Source of the DNA: Lunularia cruciata
Lineage: Eukaryota; Streptophyta; Marchantiopsida; Lunulariales; Lunulariaceae
Length of the DNA stretch: 64,000 bases
NCBI GenBank assembly: GCA_948567375.1
Contig: OX419756.1
Span: 66,256,552 to 66,320,551, forward strand
Direction of reading: 5' to 3'
Under the pieces are notes generated by a model. It had not been told where the DNA came from. It did no database searches and saw only the letters and a program-made list of their open reading frames with translations. Below, piece by piece: positions 45,291 through 58,800 of this stretch (position 1 is its first letter; each line of letters starts with the position of its first letter). A program made the position numbers and the translations under genes.

Positions 45291-45989
45291 CTCTTCTCTT
45301 CTATCCTCTTTTCTAAGCTTTTAATATTTTTTTCTTCTACATAAAAGTCCATAATGTGTTGTACACCTTTTTGCAAAATCTAAAAATTTTCTCCTATTTT
45401 CTTTTCTTTGGGTAAGAATATAATAGAATATTTTCATGTTAAGGAAAGTACACCTATTGCTTTGGATTTATTTTGCACATGCCAAGGTACAAAGAACTTG
45501 GGTATAAAGATGTGGTGAGCAAAGTGTCCTACTCAAAAAAATCTTCTCAAAAAAGGATCCTACTCCAAAGAGTTTTCAACCCCAAAGGAAATTTCATAAA
45601 CTCACTTTTGGCTGATATTTTTATGGTTATGTCCAATGGAGTCATCTAGTTCTTTAAACATGTATTTGCAAGGTATTTCCATTGACACCAAAATCATAAT
45701 GTTTGAATGTATGCAACAAAAGTTACAAGCATTTGAAGTTTCAGAATTCCAAAGGTTCTAAAGGTGATGGTGGAATACAAGAAGGAGGTTGCATAAAAAT
45801 AATTCAAGAAGGACAAGGAGGCTAAAGCAACATACTAACCTATCTTGGTGGAGACTATCACCAATGGAATCAAAGACCTCTTCAACGCTAAGGCCAAATA
45901 GGAAGATACGAGTACAAAGAAGAAGAAATATTTTGAAAGTCTTCAAGATCAATTTATTAGGTTTGTAGGAGATGTACCAAAGGAAAGAT

Positions 45990-46290
45990 GAGTAGTATTC
46001 TATGTGTAGGGATATTTATTGAAGACTTCCTTGTAACTACATATGTCTTTCTTAGTTGTAGAACCTTCATATTGTGAATCCTTTGTAGTTGTAAAACCTT
46101 TGTATTGGATGATCTTTATAGTTAAAGACACCTTTGGTGGAGGAGGCCTTTGCAGTTATAGATACCTTTGGTGCAAGAGGCCTTTGGAATTGTAGACCTT
46201 CAGCATAGGAGCCCTTTGGAGTTGTAGATACCTTTGATGTAAGAGGCCCTTGGAGTTATAAGTCCAAAGGAGTGTAAATTTCAAATTGTC
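45990..46290. repeat. Irregular tandem array of about 30-50-base units
   Basis: Units built on 'gttgtagataccttt.gtg.aagaggcctttgg' recur at least six times with shifting length. Single related units (cctttggagttg) reappear at 46760-46870. 46320-46520 has an LTR-like TATA/leader appearance (aattatttaaggcttaagccc), so the array may be part of a further LTR. Confidence 0.6.
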
Positions 46291-47360
46291 TTGGGAGAAG
46301 ATTTGACACATGTGAGGTATATAATTAATCTGCATGTGATTAGGATAAGTTAAGATAGGAAGATAGGATTAGCAAGTTAGAGTGTATATGTAAGCAACAG
46401 ATCTTCTTGGGACTTCTATAGTTATATCCCTTTGGGCCTGAGCCAAAGAAATTATTTAAGGCTTAAGCCCTCTGCAAATTGAGTTCACATTTTCATAATC
46501 AAGGCTTAGCAAAGAAACTTCCAATTTCTTCATCTTGGTTTGTTTGCATTATAAGTACCAATTGAATATCTTCATTGACTAATGGTGAGGAATCTTGGAA
46601 TAGGAACAAAGGTACTTGAGTGTAAGGAAAAAATTTATTTGTCTAGGATGTGTGATCCCTAGGGTTTTGAAAGGAGAAAAAAAATGTATTGAAGGATCAA
46701 AGATGAGCTAGAGCATTATAAGTACCACAGAATCAAAAGGCAAGACATTTGGCCAATACAAAGACTCCTTTGGAGTTGTGCCTTTTGGGAAGGGTAGTAT
46801 GCAATCTTTGGAGTTGAAGCCTGTGGAGTGCAATGACCTTTGGAGTGGAGTATTCATAACCTTTAGGATTAACTTGGAGATCTATTTGTAATGAAAGTGA
46901 TCTTTAGTTTTTTTCTCTTTTGTAGTGCATAGGGGGGTGACACTTCCTCTTTTGAGAGTAGTTCTTGCCTAAGATTTTAAATAGGAGATAATAGATGAAC
47001 TACAAGATAGTGACTTTTCTCTTCAATTTTAGTCATTTTTTAACAATATCCTCAAATGAACAAACTATTCTTACTATTTTACTACTATTTGGTCATTATT
47101 GAGTTACCACAAGTAAATATTTGAGTTACTTGAGCTTATGAAACTTAAACCTAAGAAGACTTTCAAATTTATTATAATTGATAAAAAAAGTCCTTCTATT
47201 CAAATTTTTAAATAAAAAATCAAATACATTACTACTAAAATATATTGATATCTTCTTCTTTTTCCTTTGCACAATTAAAATTTAAAATATTTAATAATAA
47301 ATTATACACATTAAATTATAGTAATTTACTATGGTAATATGGTTGATCTTCTATTTGTAG
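46291..47360. other. AT-rich repeat-derived DNA, no gene recognised
   Basis: It contains the dispersed units noted for the preceding array and possible LTR leader sequence, but no coding motif. Confidence 0.35.
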
Positions 47361-47379
47361 GTCCCAAGAAATTTCTAGA

Positions 47380-47610
47380 AGACATTTAAAATAATATTAA
47401 GATCCTTCATAGAAATGTACTTAAAAGGTACTTTGGAACTTTCTAGTAACCCAATAATGAATGAACTAACCAAATAATGCATAGAAGAATTTTCATATAG
47501 ACTTGGGCAATAAGGTATTGATGAATCATCTCAATAATTATGTAACATGGCTAAAAATTAACTTCTTTCTTTATGAAGTAACCTTGTACCAAAATTGCAC
47601 TATGATTTGT
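47380..47610 (+). mobile_element. Third copia-like LTR relic
   Basis: It shares the order 'gaaatgtacttaaaaggta', 'aactttctagtaac', 'gggcaataaggtattgatgaatc', 'gaagtaaccttgtacc' with the LTRs at 27216 and 44995. It is weak but colinear. Confidence 0.35.
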
Positions 47611-47884
47611 ACTAATTTGAATCTCAATCTTATGAACTAAGTTGTTTTGAAGATAGATAAATTCTTGGAGAAGAGTGGTGCACCAAACTCCTTATAATTT
47701 TTCCATTATACTTGCTTCTTATATTCTAGCCATGTCTACTTTACAATGTGAAAATTCTTATGCAAGCAAATAATTCTATATATCCTCTCCACTTAGATCT
47801 TGGTTCCTATCCTCCTATTTTCAAACAATTGGAGAATTTTCATTCAATTCAATTATTAGTTTGTGATTAAGATTCCCATTGAGC

Positions 47885-48085
47885 ATATGGCATTGCCTTA
47901 AAGGAAGAAAGATAAATATTAAGTCATTTGATCTTTCACATCTCTATCAGATAGGATATTCAAAGGATGATGGGAATGTAGCTTCCTATGCAGCATATAG
48001 TGTTGCCTTGATGGAAGATAAAGTAAGGATACATCACTTGGTCTTTCCAATCTATCATAAAAGGATATTCAAAGTAGAATAAACC
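47885..48085. repeat. Two-copy tandem duplication, about 111-base period
   Basis: gcattgccttaaaggaagaa...gatattcaaagga (from 47889) is repeated as gtgttgccttgatggaagat...gatattcaaagta (from 48000). The short open frame at 47879-48082 spans both copies but has no known relatives. Confidence 0.6.
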
Positions 48086-49100
48086 TTGCCTTTGATTGGT
48101 GGGAAGATGTATGTAAAAAGTAGGTAATGAAAAATGTAGGTAAAAATTATTTTATGGAAGAAGTTTGTCTCTTATCACCATCACCACCTTTGATAAAAAA
48201 GTTCATGCTTTTGATTTAGTAAGTCTCTAGCTAAGCCATTGTGGTTCACTTCTTTTCAAAGTTGAACCGTAAATTGTTTGAGGTTACTCTTACCATATTA
48301 TAATGCAGTTTTGCTATTCTAAACCTTTTATTACACATCTTGACAATTAGCTAGATTGCATTTTGGCTTTTTATGTTGAAAATAGATTAAAGTGTTGAGT
48401 TCAATCAAGCCATACAACAAGGTAATATTTCTATTCCATATCTATTGCCAAAAAATTCAGCAAAGACTAAATTAAACATCTTCTATTAAAAAAATGCATA
48501 TTCTCCTTAATAAAGCAAGAATAAATAAGATGTAATCTAGAAACAAATGAAATATTTGGATATAAAAGATGATTTTGTTCCACTTCAAGCCATAATTAAA
48601 AGAGAAAAAACTCCAATAATATTCAGTCCACTAGCAAGTCTACTAAGGCACTCCTTCCAAGTGTAGATATCTTGTTATATTGACCATGTTGAAGATCAAA
48701 CCTTGGGCAATGACTTAATATAAGAGACTCAACTAACAAAAATATCTTTCAAAAGAAAGAGTTACATCTTGCAAGGTTTGAAAGATAGTGATTCATCAAT
48801 ATTTTGATTAGTGTCTTGCATTTACATTTTCAATGTTCATATATTTTCAGTATTCTTCTTCATCAAATAGATCTCTCATTTGAACCTTATCTCTAATGTA
48901 GTAATGTTTGAGATGTTTGTCTTCTTTGGCACATGTAACAAAAGATGGGAAGAAATTATGTCCAAAAAATGACATAAGATGTTGTGGTACATTTGCAAGT
49001 ATGACATATCTCTAGTAAGAATTTGAAATATATATTTTAGATTGCATCTTCTTATTAACAAAAATGCATTGCAGAAGTAAGATTCCAAATTTCATACTTC
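48086..49100. other. AT-rich DNA, no gene recognised
   Basis: No motif was identified. A partial copy of the agtatgacatatct phrase of the next array lies near 48998. Confidence 0.35.
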
Positions 49101-49117
49101 ATACTTCATATAGGTTC

Positions 49118-49212
49118 TATTGGGGCTTAGCCCTATTTTACCTTTTTCATCTCTCCCTTGTATGGCTTGATGAGGTCTTCCCATCCTTCATTTTTTCTAC
49201 GTAGTCGTCCTT
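49118..49212 (+). repeat. Dispersed repeat, second copy at 53143-53250
   Basis: tctattggggcttagcccta followed by 'ttttacctttttcatc', 'cccttgtatggcttgat', 'ggtcttcccatc.ttcatt' and 'tagt.gtcctt' is nearly the same as 53143-53250. The second copy directly follows LINE-like coding sequence, so this is probably a 3'-end fragment of the same element. Inner gggcttagccc is a short palindrome. Confidence 0.7.
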
Positions 49213-49215
49213 CTC

Positions 49216-49511
49216 TCTCAAATTTCATACTTGTAAAAGTATGACATATCTTTAGATTGAATAAAGTAAGATTTAAGAATTTCACTTTAAGATTGTTCCT
49301 AGTAAACCATTACTTTGTTTACTTCCCCCATTTAAATACTCTAGCATGCTAGTACAAGAAAATTTCTCAAATTTCATACTTGTAAAAGTATGACATATCT
49401 TTAGATTGAATAGAGTAAGATTTAAGAAATTCACTTTAAGATTGTTCCTAGTAAACCATTTTTTTTTACTTCCCCATTTCAATACTCTAGCATGCTAGTA
49501 CAAGAAAATTT
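49216..49511. repeat. Two-copy tandem duplication, 149-base period
   Basis: 49216-49364 and 49365-about 49511 are almost identical (tctcaaatttcatacttgta at the start, ctagcatgctagtacaagaa near the end), differing by a few indels in T and A runs. The low divergence makes this the youngest tandem duplication seen here. Confidence 0.85.
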
Positions 49512-50948
49512 CAATAGATTTTAACTTGGCAACATATACTGGCCTCTAGATATTTATTGTTATCTAAGAAAATATTTTATATTATTTTAACCTTGTTCTT
49601 TTCCTTTTAATATATTCATGAACAAAGTTTCTAGATCTTGCAGATTTGTTTCCAACTCCCAAAAACTTCAACTTGTACTTTATAAAAAGGAAATGAAGCT
49701 ATAAGAGCACATTGATTAGATCTCCAGGTAGAAGAGCAAGTTTGGAGATTTTACTTGATCATTCATTACCTGCTAGAAAACTTATCATAATATCTGAAGT
49801 AACCATGGAAAAAATTAAGATCCAAGAACCTTTCCTGATTTATGCAAAAAAAACTTAATTTTTTTGCTATTCAAAATCTTGAAAATTTTCACATTTCAAA
49901 GTACATATAAAAAAATAGTATCAATTTTTTAGTAAAATATGAATGCTTACTTCTTCCAAATGATTATACCTTTTAAATTTGAATTCTTGTACAATTATTT
50001 CTAACAAGAATACTAAAATGGTCCATCAGGATAGTTTTTCAACTGCATTACAATCTGTATTTTACATTAGATTTTAGAAAAAGTAAGAATTGAAAATTCA
50101 TTATCAAAGTAAAGTTTTTCCAATATTGGAATTTATCTATCTTTTAAAAACATTAATCCTAAACCGTAAACCTCTAAACTTTAAACCTATTGATGTACTT
50201 ATCAAGGTTTTAATTTCATAGGTCAAACATAACTATTCTTGTGTAAGTAATTTAGTTTCAATAAAATCTTTACCAAAGCAAGGTATCTAAAAGAAAAATA
50301 GACATTTAGCATCAACATAATTGGCTAAACTTTGTGCTCCATAAGCCATATATGTTTAACCTCATCTAGAATTTAACCATAGATAAAACCTTCTAAACTT
50401 CCTTTGTTGTCAAATCTAGATTTGACTTCTTCCTAGAATATCTTCTACTTCTGGAGGAATTTCTTCTTCTTCAATATCCTCATCTCCAGCTCATAAATGG
50501 TATACTAACAAAATATTGAAAATGTTTCCTTGATAGTCATACACATCCACTCTCATATACAATTCAGACTTTACAAATTGCTGAATTTCTTTTTTTATAG
50601 TCAAACCCAGATTCTATCACCTCCTTAGTATCTTATTCTACCTCTTAAGGTACTTGTTCTTCAAATTCTTTTTTTAATATTGACTAGGTACATATTTTGT
50701 TTTATGCAAAATATTGGTGCTTATATTTGAGGAACTATACCTTTTCTATTGAGATAATAGCATTGATTAAAATAAAATCAAAATTAAATATTCTTATATT
50801 GGTAGAATAAATCTCAATAATGTGTAGTATTGTGCATATGTCTCTCATCTAGTTGCATTTTTGTATGATATTCTCTACTAATGTGAGAAAATAAAATTTG
50901 TCCCTTTGTAGTGAACCATAAAATCTCTACTTTCTTATGTTGTGAAAA
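49512..50948. other. AT-rich DNA, no gene recognised
   Basis: No coding motif was found. 50161-50190 has a short run of TAAACC-like words, too degenerate to call a telomeric repeat. Confidence 0.35.
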
Positions 50949-50950
50949 AA

Positions 50951-50956
50951 ATCTAC

Positions 50957-51012
<56 letters not shown>

Positions 51013-51021
51013 AAGGTAGAT
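50951..51021. repeat. (AT)n microsatellite enclosed in an inverted repeat
   Basis: atctaccttta at 50951 and its complement taaaggtagat at 51011-51021 flank an AT run of about 50 bases. The whole 71 bases is a near-perfect palindrome. Confidence 0.9.
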
Positions 51022-51780
51022 GCTTTTAAATGATCATTTTTATGTTTCTTTTAGAAGCAAAAATCCTTAAATTTTGCCTTTTAAACATTCTATATTCTAG
51101 GCAAGTTTGTTGGTGCAATATAAAATGGCAGTGCATAATACATATGCAATTCTCATGAATTGTTAAATTTAACAATCAACTTTATTTGAAGATAAATTTT
51201 TTTCTAAAAAGGTTTACTATTTGAGAAGGTTATATATTTAAATAAGAATAAAAATATGATTTTCTCAAGAATGTAATTTATGATAATATTTCAATATAAG
51301 ACCTCTACCAAATGAAAATTTATATAGCCAAGGACAATGAATTCAGTTCTTGGTTGTTGTGAGTGACTATTTCATAATTTCTTAAGAATCTTTTAATCAT
51401 AATTAACAACAGGATAATTATCAACAAGAGATTTTACATATAAGAGGTTATTGGTAGCTTCATGTATGCAAGGGACATTTAATGAGCAAATTCTTGAGGC
51501 TATGTTTATGTAGTTTTAACTTGAGGTTGCATGATCTCTTTGATAATATCAAAGAATAAGTTAAGTTTCTTTGATGTAGTTTAAAAATTCAAGACTTCAG
51601 TTCTTTTTTGGAACCAAAGCAAATCTACTTTCCTTGAACATCTAGAATGGTAGATTAAGAAAATACACTAAATCTAGAACTTTGTAAATTGTGGGACCAA
51701 TTTTCTTCTTGTAATCCATTTAAACCATTACTAGATACAATTCAAAGATGTTCTCCATGCGGATAACCTTCCATTACTAG
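51022..51780. other. AT-rich DNA, no gene recognised
   Basis: No ORF, motif or repeat was identified by eye. Confidence 0.35.
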
Positions 51781-51799
51781 GAGATCCGCAGGTGTGCAT

Positions 51800-53250
51800 T
51801 TGGTATACTCTCCTCTAGTATAGCTCATTGACCTTCCTATCTCATCCTCCCTCCTTGTCCTTCCTATCATATTTGAGAGCCTTTGATAGGAGGATTATGG
51901 GAGATTTGGTGATATTATTGGACCAAGGACATTTGAGTGTGTGACATGGGATTTGGCACGTAGATAGACGGCTCTGCCAATCTCGTGTGGAGAAGTTTGC
52001 TAGCTATCTATGGAGGAGACTGCACCTATAGCAATTTTTTGGTAGTTGAGCTCTCTTGACATCCCTACTTTTCTCTCATTTGTGGTTGTTGATAGGCCAA
52101 TCTTGGAGACTTATGTGATTGAGGTGGAAGGAGTATCCTCTTTGGTTTAAAGGTTATTGCGGTAGACAAGAGATATTCTATCCTCATAGGCCCAAGAGGA
52201 CTTTCCATCTTTTTCTTCACTATCATCAAATTGGACTAGAGGTTTATAGTCTTCCTTGATAGAGCGGCAATGTGAGCATATGCTACATTGTCTTGTAGTT
52301 GAATTTTCCATTCCTCAAGCTACTAGAGCATGTCTTTGCTCTTGCTCCGGCAAGGGTGTAGGCTCTTGAATCTTGCTTGACTTTGCATTAGGGCATTCCG
52401 ACTCGCACCATCTACTTTCTCTACAACAATGAGGTTTTGCTTAGGTTTGGTCCACCCATCTGCATCTTCATTACTCACTTGTGAGTGTGGTTCTACATTA
52501 GATGCAGTAGCGGTCCATATGACATGGTGTCCTTTTGGAGGATAGAAGATAGCTACCCATGATGCTATTAGGGACATAATGATTGTTATGGCACGAGAGA
52601 GTGGATACTTGGCTTGGAGGGAGCATTTGTATGTTTTGCAGATGACAAGTGTCAAGGCAAACTTATACTTGGTTTGAGATGATCAGGCAACAATAGTAGA
52701 TGTCGTGGTTACAGACCCCATGCAAAATACAATTTTGGAGGAAGTGATTGCCCATCCTCGTGGATGGGCGGCGATCACAGCAGCAGTTCATAAGGTCTCC
52801 AAGTATAGGAGCATACAACAAGGTCACCTCTTTGTTCCTCTAGCCTTGGAGTTATATGGAGTGATGGACACGGCGTTTGACATTGCGTTTGACACATTCG
52901 TCAGGGAGCGCATGAGACCTTATCATGTTAGAGACCAAGGGGTACCACTCTCACTCTCATAATTTTGTAACATATTTTAGATAGCATGTGTCCATTGCTC
53001 TACATAGGGAAATAGTTGGTGCAATCCATAGGAGAGCAATCACACTAGGTGATGCTTTTTCGGATGCTCCAGTTGTTTGTAGACCACACAACTTGCATAG
53101 CTTGGATATCTTAGGTGCAATGGGGAAGATTTCTCATATTGAATCTATTGGGGCTTAGCCCCATTTTACCTTTTTCATCCCTCCCTTCTCCCTTGTACGG
53201 CTTGATAGGGTCTTCCCATCGTTCATTGTTTCTATGTAGTTGTCCTTTCA
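51800..53250 (+). mobile_element. Possible non-LTR retrotransposon 3' end (LINE-like)
   Basis: GC is higher than its surroundings. The open frame at 52705-52962 reads VTDPMQNTILEEV, then KVSKYR and HLFVPLALELYG. This resembles the stretch after the RT domain in some plant and algal LINE-like ORF2 proteins (TDPM..., FVPLA.E.YG). Immediately downstream, in another frame, SIALHREIVGAIHRRAI is like the 'VALQRA.ARA' tail of such proteins. The 3' end carries the dispersed repeat also found at 49118-49212. Upstream text to 51800 is broken by stops. The RT catalytic box itself is not seen. Confidence 0.4.
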
Positions 53251-55500
53251 ATTCAAAGTTACGCTCTATTCATCTTAGATCTCTTAATGAGAAGGCATTA
53301 GTTTCAGTTTCATTTATTGCACTTTTCCTAGTTCTCTTGTGAAAGCATGTGATATTCTTGATTTGTCAAGAACTATCTATTATTTGATGCATATTCTTGA
53401 GTTGATATAGAATAAAGCTTATATATAAGAATATATTAGAGAAATTGATCTACAAAGTGAAAATCTCACTAATATCCTTTGGAACTAAACATGAGGCTTT
53501 ATTTAGAAATAACTAGAGCCAAAAGATGTTTATGAATCATTCTCCCCAAAGTATTGAATATAATTTTCACATAACAATAAAATAATAACAATACTAGAGC
53601 CTTGGGAAGGTATTGGGTATATCATAGATGAAATTTATTTTCATAGATCCTAAAATTATCTTTAAAATATTTAGAGTGAGTTATGTCCAAAGACTCTTAA
53701 CATACAGAACTTTTCCTTAAGGTTTATTTATCTACATTATTGTACCAAAAGCTTCATTTAAGTGTTTTCTTATAATAAATTGAATATGTTTGAATATTTG
53801 TTTTATCTTGAATTTTAATTTTGACATATTAGTTTTAGTTCTTATTTTTATATAATTTATTTTGGACATTAATGCAAAATATATATAATGTATTTAAATT
53901 TTTTGGATCTTTTATAAATTATACTTGGTTTGCTGTTTTAGCTTTTAAGTTTTGATTTCTTTAAGAAACAAGAGCTTAAAGGTCTTGACGTAATCATTGC
54001 AAAATTAGATCCAATCAACATCTTTTGAGAGTTTTTAGTATTAAAGTATTGTATACATTCAAAGACTTAAAGTGGAATTTCAGAGATAAAGTTTTAAAGA
54101 TTGAGATTAGTACAATAGAAAAAAATGCAAAATTGAAGTTTGAGAGATTGAAGATTCTATCTCTCAAAATATAAATTCTTAAATACAAAGGATAAGAATT
54201 AAGGATATTTTATGAATAATAATATTTAACCATATTAAAATATGCATATTTTTCTTTTAAACCTAGAATTATGAGTTTATAATATATTTTAATTTCTTCA
54301 AGGCATTAGAAGTTTAATTTATCTTATTTCATATGTTTGGGAAATTCTTAAGAAAGAATTGAATTATTTATAAAATTTGGATATGTTTTTATGATTAGTA
54401 AAATCCTAAAATTTACTCTCATGTATGTTAATAACTGTAATAGTAATTCAATTATTTAATATGTGAAAGATTCTACTGAGTACTCCAAGTGGTTAGATAG
54501 TCGATTAACATGTTAGCTTATTCACTAATCTAGTTAATAATTTGATCTCTAAGAGAGTGATAATTTTCACAATTTTTTAATTTTTGAAAATTTCATCTTT
54601 CTATATTATTTAATTTAATAATTACCTAAATTTATTTTTTGCTAAGTATTATAACCTTATTTGCGACTTGATAATTGTGACAATGATTCTTATGCTAACA
54701 AAGGTGAATTTGTATGATTTTGTATGATTCTTATAATTTTGAAGGTGGATTTATATGATGCTTATATTTTTAATATGAGTATTATTTTAAAGTATTATTT
54801 AATAAAGATAAATTTAACAAAAATTTGATTGTTAAGAAAATAAAAGAATTGCAAATTACTCTATTTGTTAGGGTAGTTTGCAAGATCTTTGGAAAGTTGC
54901 ATAGTCTAATTGATGTTTTGCTTCACATTGCAACATAACAATAAGAACATGGAATCTTTTATGGATTCTGAAGTTTGAGTGAAAAAAATTCTATTATCAC
55001 AATGACTTCAATTTTGAAATTTTATTTTCATAGACCTTTAAAGCTAGAAGAATGTGCTAGTATACTATGTTATTCAATATGACATAATGATAACAAGAAA
55101 TCAATAAAGTATTTAAAAATTAGAGAAGCTTGTTATAGATAGAAAATAATTATAGAACCTATTTTGAAATTAATACCCATGGACTATCCAATTTGATATA
55201 AATATTTTTATCATATTTGATTGTTATAATTCATAAAAAATATTTTTTAAATAGTATAAATTCATAGTAAATTCTTGAATATTTTAAAATTTATAATATT
55301 GAATAAAATTCTAGAAAATTAATTTATATCTATAGAATTTTTCTTTAGTAAGTACATATTTAAAAAATTAAAGTCTTTTTTCTTATAGATATATATTTAC
55401 ATGTCTACTTTTAATGAAACATTGACACTTCATTATATTTAAAATGCTTGAGTTCCTTTTTCAAGGAGTTTGAATTGGAACACATGATGAAGATATCAAT
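53251..55500. other. Very AT-rich DNA, no gene recognised
   Basis: There is no ORF above background and no recognisable element boundary. Confidence 0.35.
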
Positions 55501-55529
55501 AATTCAATAAAAAATGTGACATTACGACA

Positions 55530-55800
55530 AGATAATTAGAAACCTCAAGACAATACTTTAAATAATACTTAGATAGCTCCATAAAAGAATATAAGAGCAA
55601 CTTAGGAAACTTGTAAGAGGGAAATATATATATACAAAATTATAATGTTGTATTGAAGAACTATCTTAGTAAATGATAGAATGATAAGGAGTTGATGAAA
55701 CTTCTTGGGATTTAGTGACTTAGTTAAGAAGTTTGAATCTTTTTTAATAATCTTGCTTAAGATGCAAGCTTGTATCCTTCTCAAGTAATTATAACATTAA
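55530..55800 (+). mobile_element. Fourth copia-like LTR relic
   Basis: It shares the pattern 'aggaaacttgtaag', 'aaacttcttggga...agtgac', and a 3' part 'gcaagcttgtatccttctcaagtaattataa', which parallels 'aacttgtatccacctcaagtataaata' of the LTR at 27216. It is highly diverged. Confidence 0.4.
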
Positions 55801-58800
55801 TTAAGGATTTTTAGGCATTTGAAGTACATTCAATTGTTGATACTCTTTAATTTTTTTGTCCATCCTCTCAATTTTTTTCTCTATATTTGATCTTCTACAA
55901 TCCTATCTGGACTCAAATTTCTTAGTAAGATTATATTGAAATGAAAAATTTCATGTTTAATATTTTTTAAGAAAATTATAAAATTTATAATTCTAAAAAA
56001 CAAGGTACATTTTAGAATTAATAGAAAATTATATACAAAGAGTTTACTTATAACCTTTATTGGTATGGAATTTATTCGAATAAAGCTATATCCTAGTGAT
56101 AGTATAGTGTGCTCTTACAAAATCAATATTTAAATGCACACATTATAAGTTTTGAATTTCCAATATTCAGATGATCTTTTATATTCCATCTACCCAAAAC
56201 AACTAGGGAAAACCATCAACATCTAGAAACCAAATTTTCATTTTTAGTCAATATTGCTAGAAATTGTTGTTCTCCAAGCTCTTCCAAGTGCCTAATCTAA
56301 TGAAGCCTATCAAGAGCCTCTTTACCTTGCAAAATTTGCCTTTGCAAAGTAAAGACAGATTGGTAAAGTGAGGTTGTCAACCAATAAAATTTGCAAATTA
56401 TCCATAACAATCAATATCTCTTCTTATCTAGGTCAAAATTTGCATATAGTTAGTAACTAAAGAGAACTCTTTGTTTTCTCAAGTAGAATTAAAGTTGTAA
56501 ATTATAATGGTGTATAAAATGAGATTTGAAAGAAAACCAATCATTATACCATAAAATCTTACTCTTAGAGAAAAAGGAAAAAATAGTGTTTTTTCCTTCT
56601 TCTTTACATTTTCAAATAGTTCCTCTGGATTAAATTTTATCCCCATACTCCTCTCACCAAAGAATACTTTAGATATTTAATCTCTTAAAAGGTTTAAAGT
56701 TAACATAAAAGACCCAAAAGGTCTACTTATTGTTAATTGGTATTGTAATGGGATGTTGTACCTCCCTTTAGGTTCTCATCATGCATTATTTGAAGGGCAT
56801 TTGGTCCAAAATTTGGTACTACGACCTTGTAGATTAGAACAAGAATTGTTAATTAAAGGTGACATTCATCTGAGTGGGTTTTGAAATCATACAACTTCTT
56901 TAACCACTTTTAGAAGATTTGGGAGTATAGTACTATTGTATGATAATAAGAAGATTAGGTAATGTGAAGGATGTAGATATTTAAGTAGAAAAGTATGCAA
57001 CTAAACTTTTAGTCAATGGAATCATGTATATTGCAAACTACTATAAATCTAAGGTTGAGCTTCCTCAACACTCCTCTCTTGAGAAGCATAAAGAGATGTA
57101 AAAAAAAGTCATAAGTTATAAGTTAAATGTTTTATTCTTGAACTACATTATTTGATAAAAGGTCAAGAACACAAGGAAGTGTTCATGTCTACTCTGCCAA
57201 GATTAGATTCAAAACTATGATAGTTAGGCCTAAGTCCAATTTCAAATTTTTGTAGGTCAAAAAGAGTTTAAGTTTCACGTGTCCATAAGATATACACCAA
57301 TTGCAAAGAGTTATTTTTTTATGAATTTTAGTTTGATGATTATGATGAAAAGTTGGAATCCAATTTCATTAACATTAATACTATCTATAATAATATCAAG
57401 ATATTTCTTGAAGTTGTGAGAAACATTTATATCTTTGATTGGTTAGTCTTCATATGCAATTTCTTGTTTGAGCTTGATAGAGTTGAAGAGTAGCAACACT
57501 TTCCATTAAAAAGAAAATGATATAATTTTTAACAACTATAATTTTAAACTTTAAAACTAACATTTAGCAATAATACAAGGTCAAGGTATTATGCATATGG
57601 CTCTACAATTTCTAAAATCCCTTCATATTCCTAAATTTGATGTTAAAAAAGTTATCAAAATATGTATTATAAAAAAGACCATCATGAATACACTAGAAAT
57701 ACCAAGTCACCAATTCATAATAAAAATTCATATTAATATCATTAGTTTCTATTATTTTATGTAAAAACAAACATCACATACATAATATCATACTCATATG
57801 TACTATCAGAATAGAAGCAATAGAAACTAGATGGACATAATATACCTTCCTTATACTTGAGAACTATTTTATTTCTCTAATACTTGTATATCATTCACAA
57901 AAATTGCAAATTGAGAACTTATATTTAAACAATAGGTAAAAAAGCTATGATTCTAGCAATCTTTTTTATAAAGGCAAAAAATGACAATGGTTGAAAGTTT
58001 CTCCTTCTCTTGAACACATGTAGGTCTATCTTATAGCAACATAAACTTTATATCTAGTGAAATTAATTCAAAAAAATAATCTGAGCATTTTATCATCTTT
58101 CATGATGAGCAAAGGAAAAGGAATCTAGCTATTCTTAGAGAGAGAAATTCTCTCCAGAAATGTATTTGAAGAAATGCATCTATAGTTGATGAACATCAAT
58201 GCACGATGAATACTTTGTGATATCATTCAAGATCATGTATAATCCATAATTTTCAATACAGTATTTTTTTGAAAAGCATATTGTAAGCCTATCTTAACAC
58301 TCTCTCAACCTCTACAACTCTAAAATCCAAAATAAATATTAAATGGTATTCTTCATACTCATTATAAGTCCAACCAAAAATAAGTTTCTTACCTTATTTA
58401 AATACTAAGAATTTATAAAATACTCAAATAAATCTTGGAATTGTTTTTTCTATGTTTATAAAATTATCTCTTGATAATATTTTCAGGAGAAGTGTTTATC
58501 CATCAAAATTCCAAGCACATGCATTGTATCTACTCTTAAACATAACACAGAGTTATAAGCTAGCCTATCTCTCACTTTGATGGTTGTTAAGGGAATGCAC
58601 TATGGACTACAAAGGTAGGAAACCAAACTCCACATCATTCATTCAAGGCATCTTCAAGACTTAATACATTTCTCACTTTAGAACTCAATTAGAGGAAGAT
58701 AGATCAAATGAAAGAATTAGTAGTATATCTCATTATCCTCAATCTATAATTGTATGAAATCCTTACACATGGAAGTTACTAAGAACTAGAGTATAGAAAA

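Noticed and set aside
45990-46290. CRISPR-like array impression from regularly recurring units
   Set aside because: Unit and spacing lengths vary, spacers are not unique, and the context is plant retroelement DNA.
50161-50195. Interstitial telomere-like run (taaaccgtaaacctctaaac)
   Set aside because: Only imperfect single words, no run of exact CCCTAAA units.
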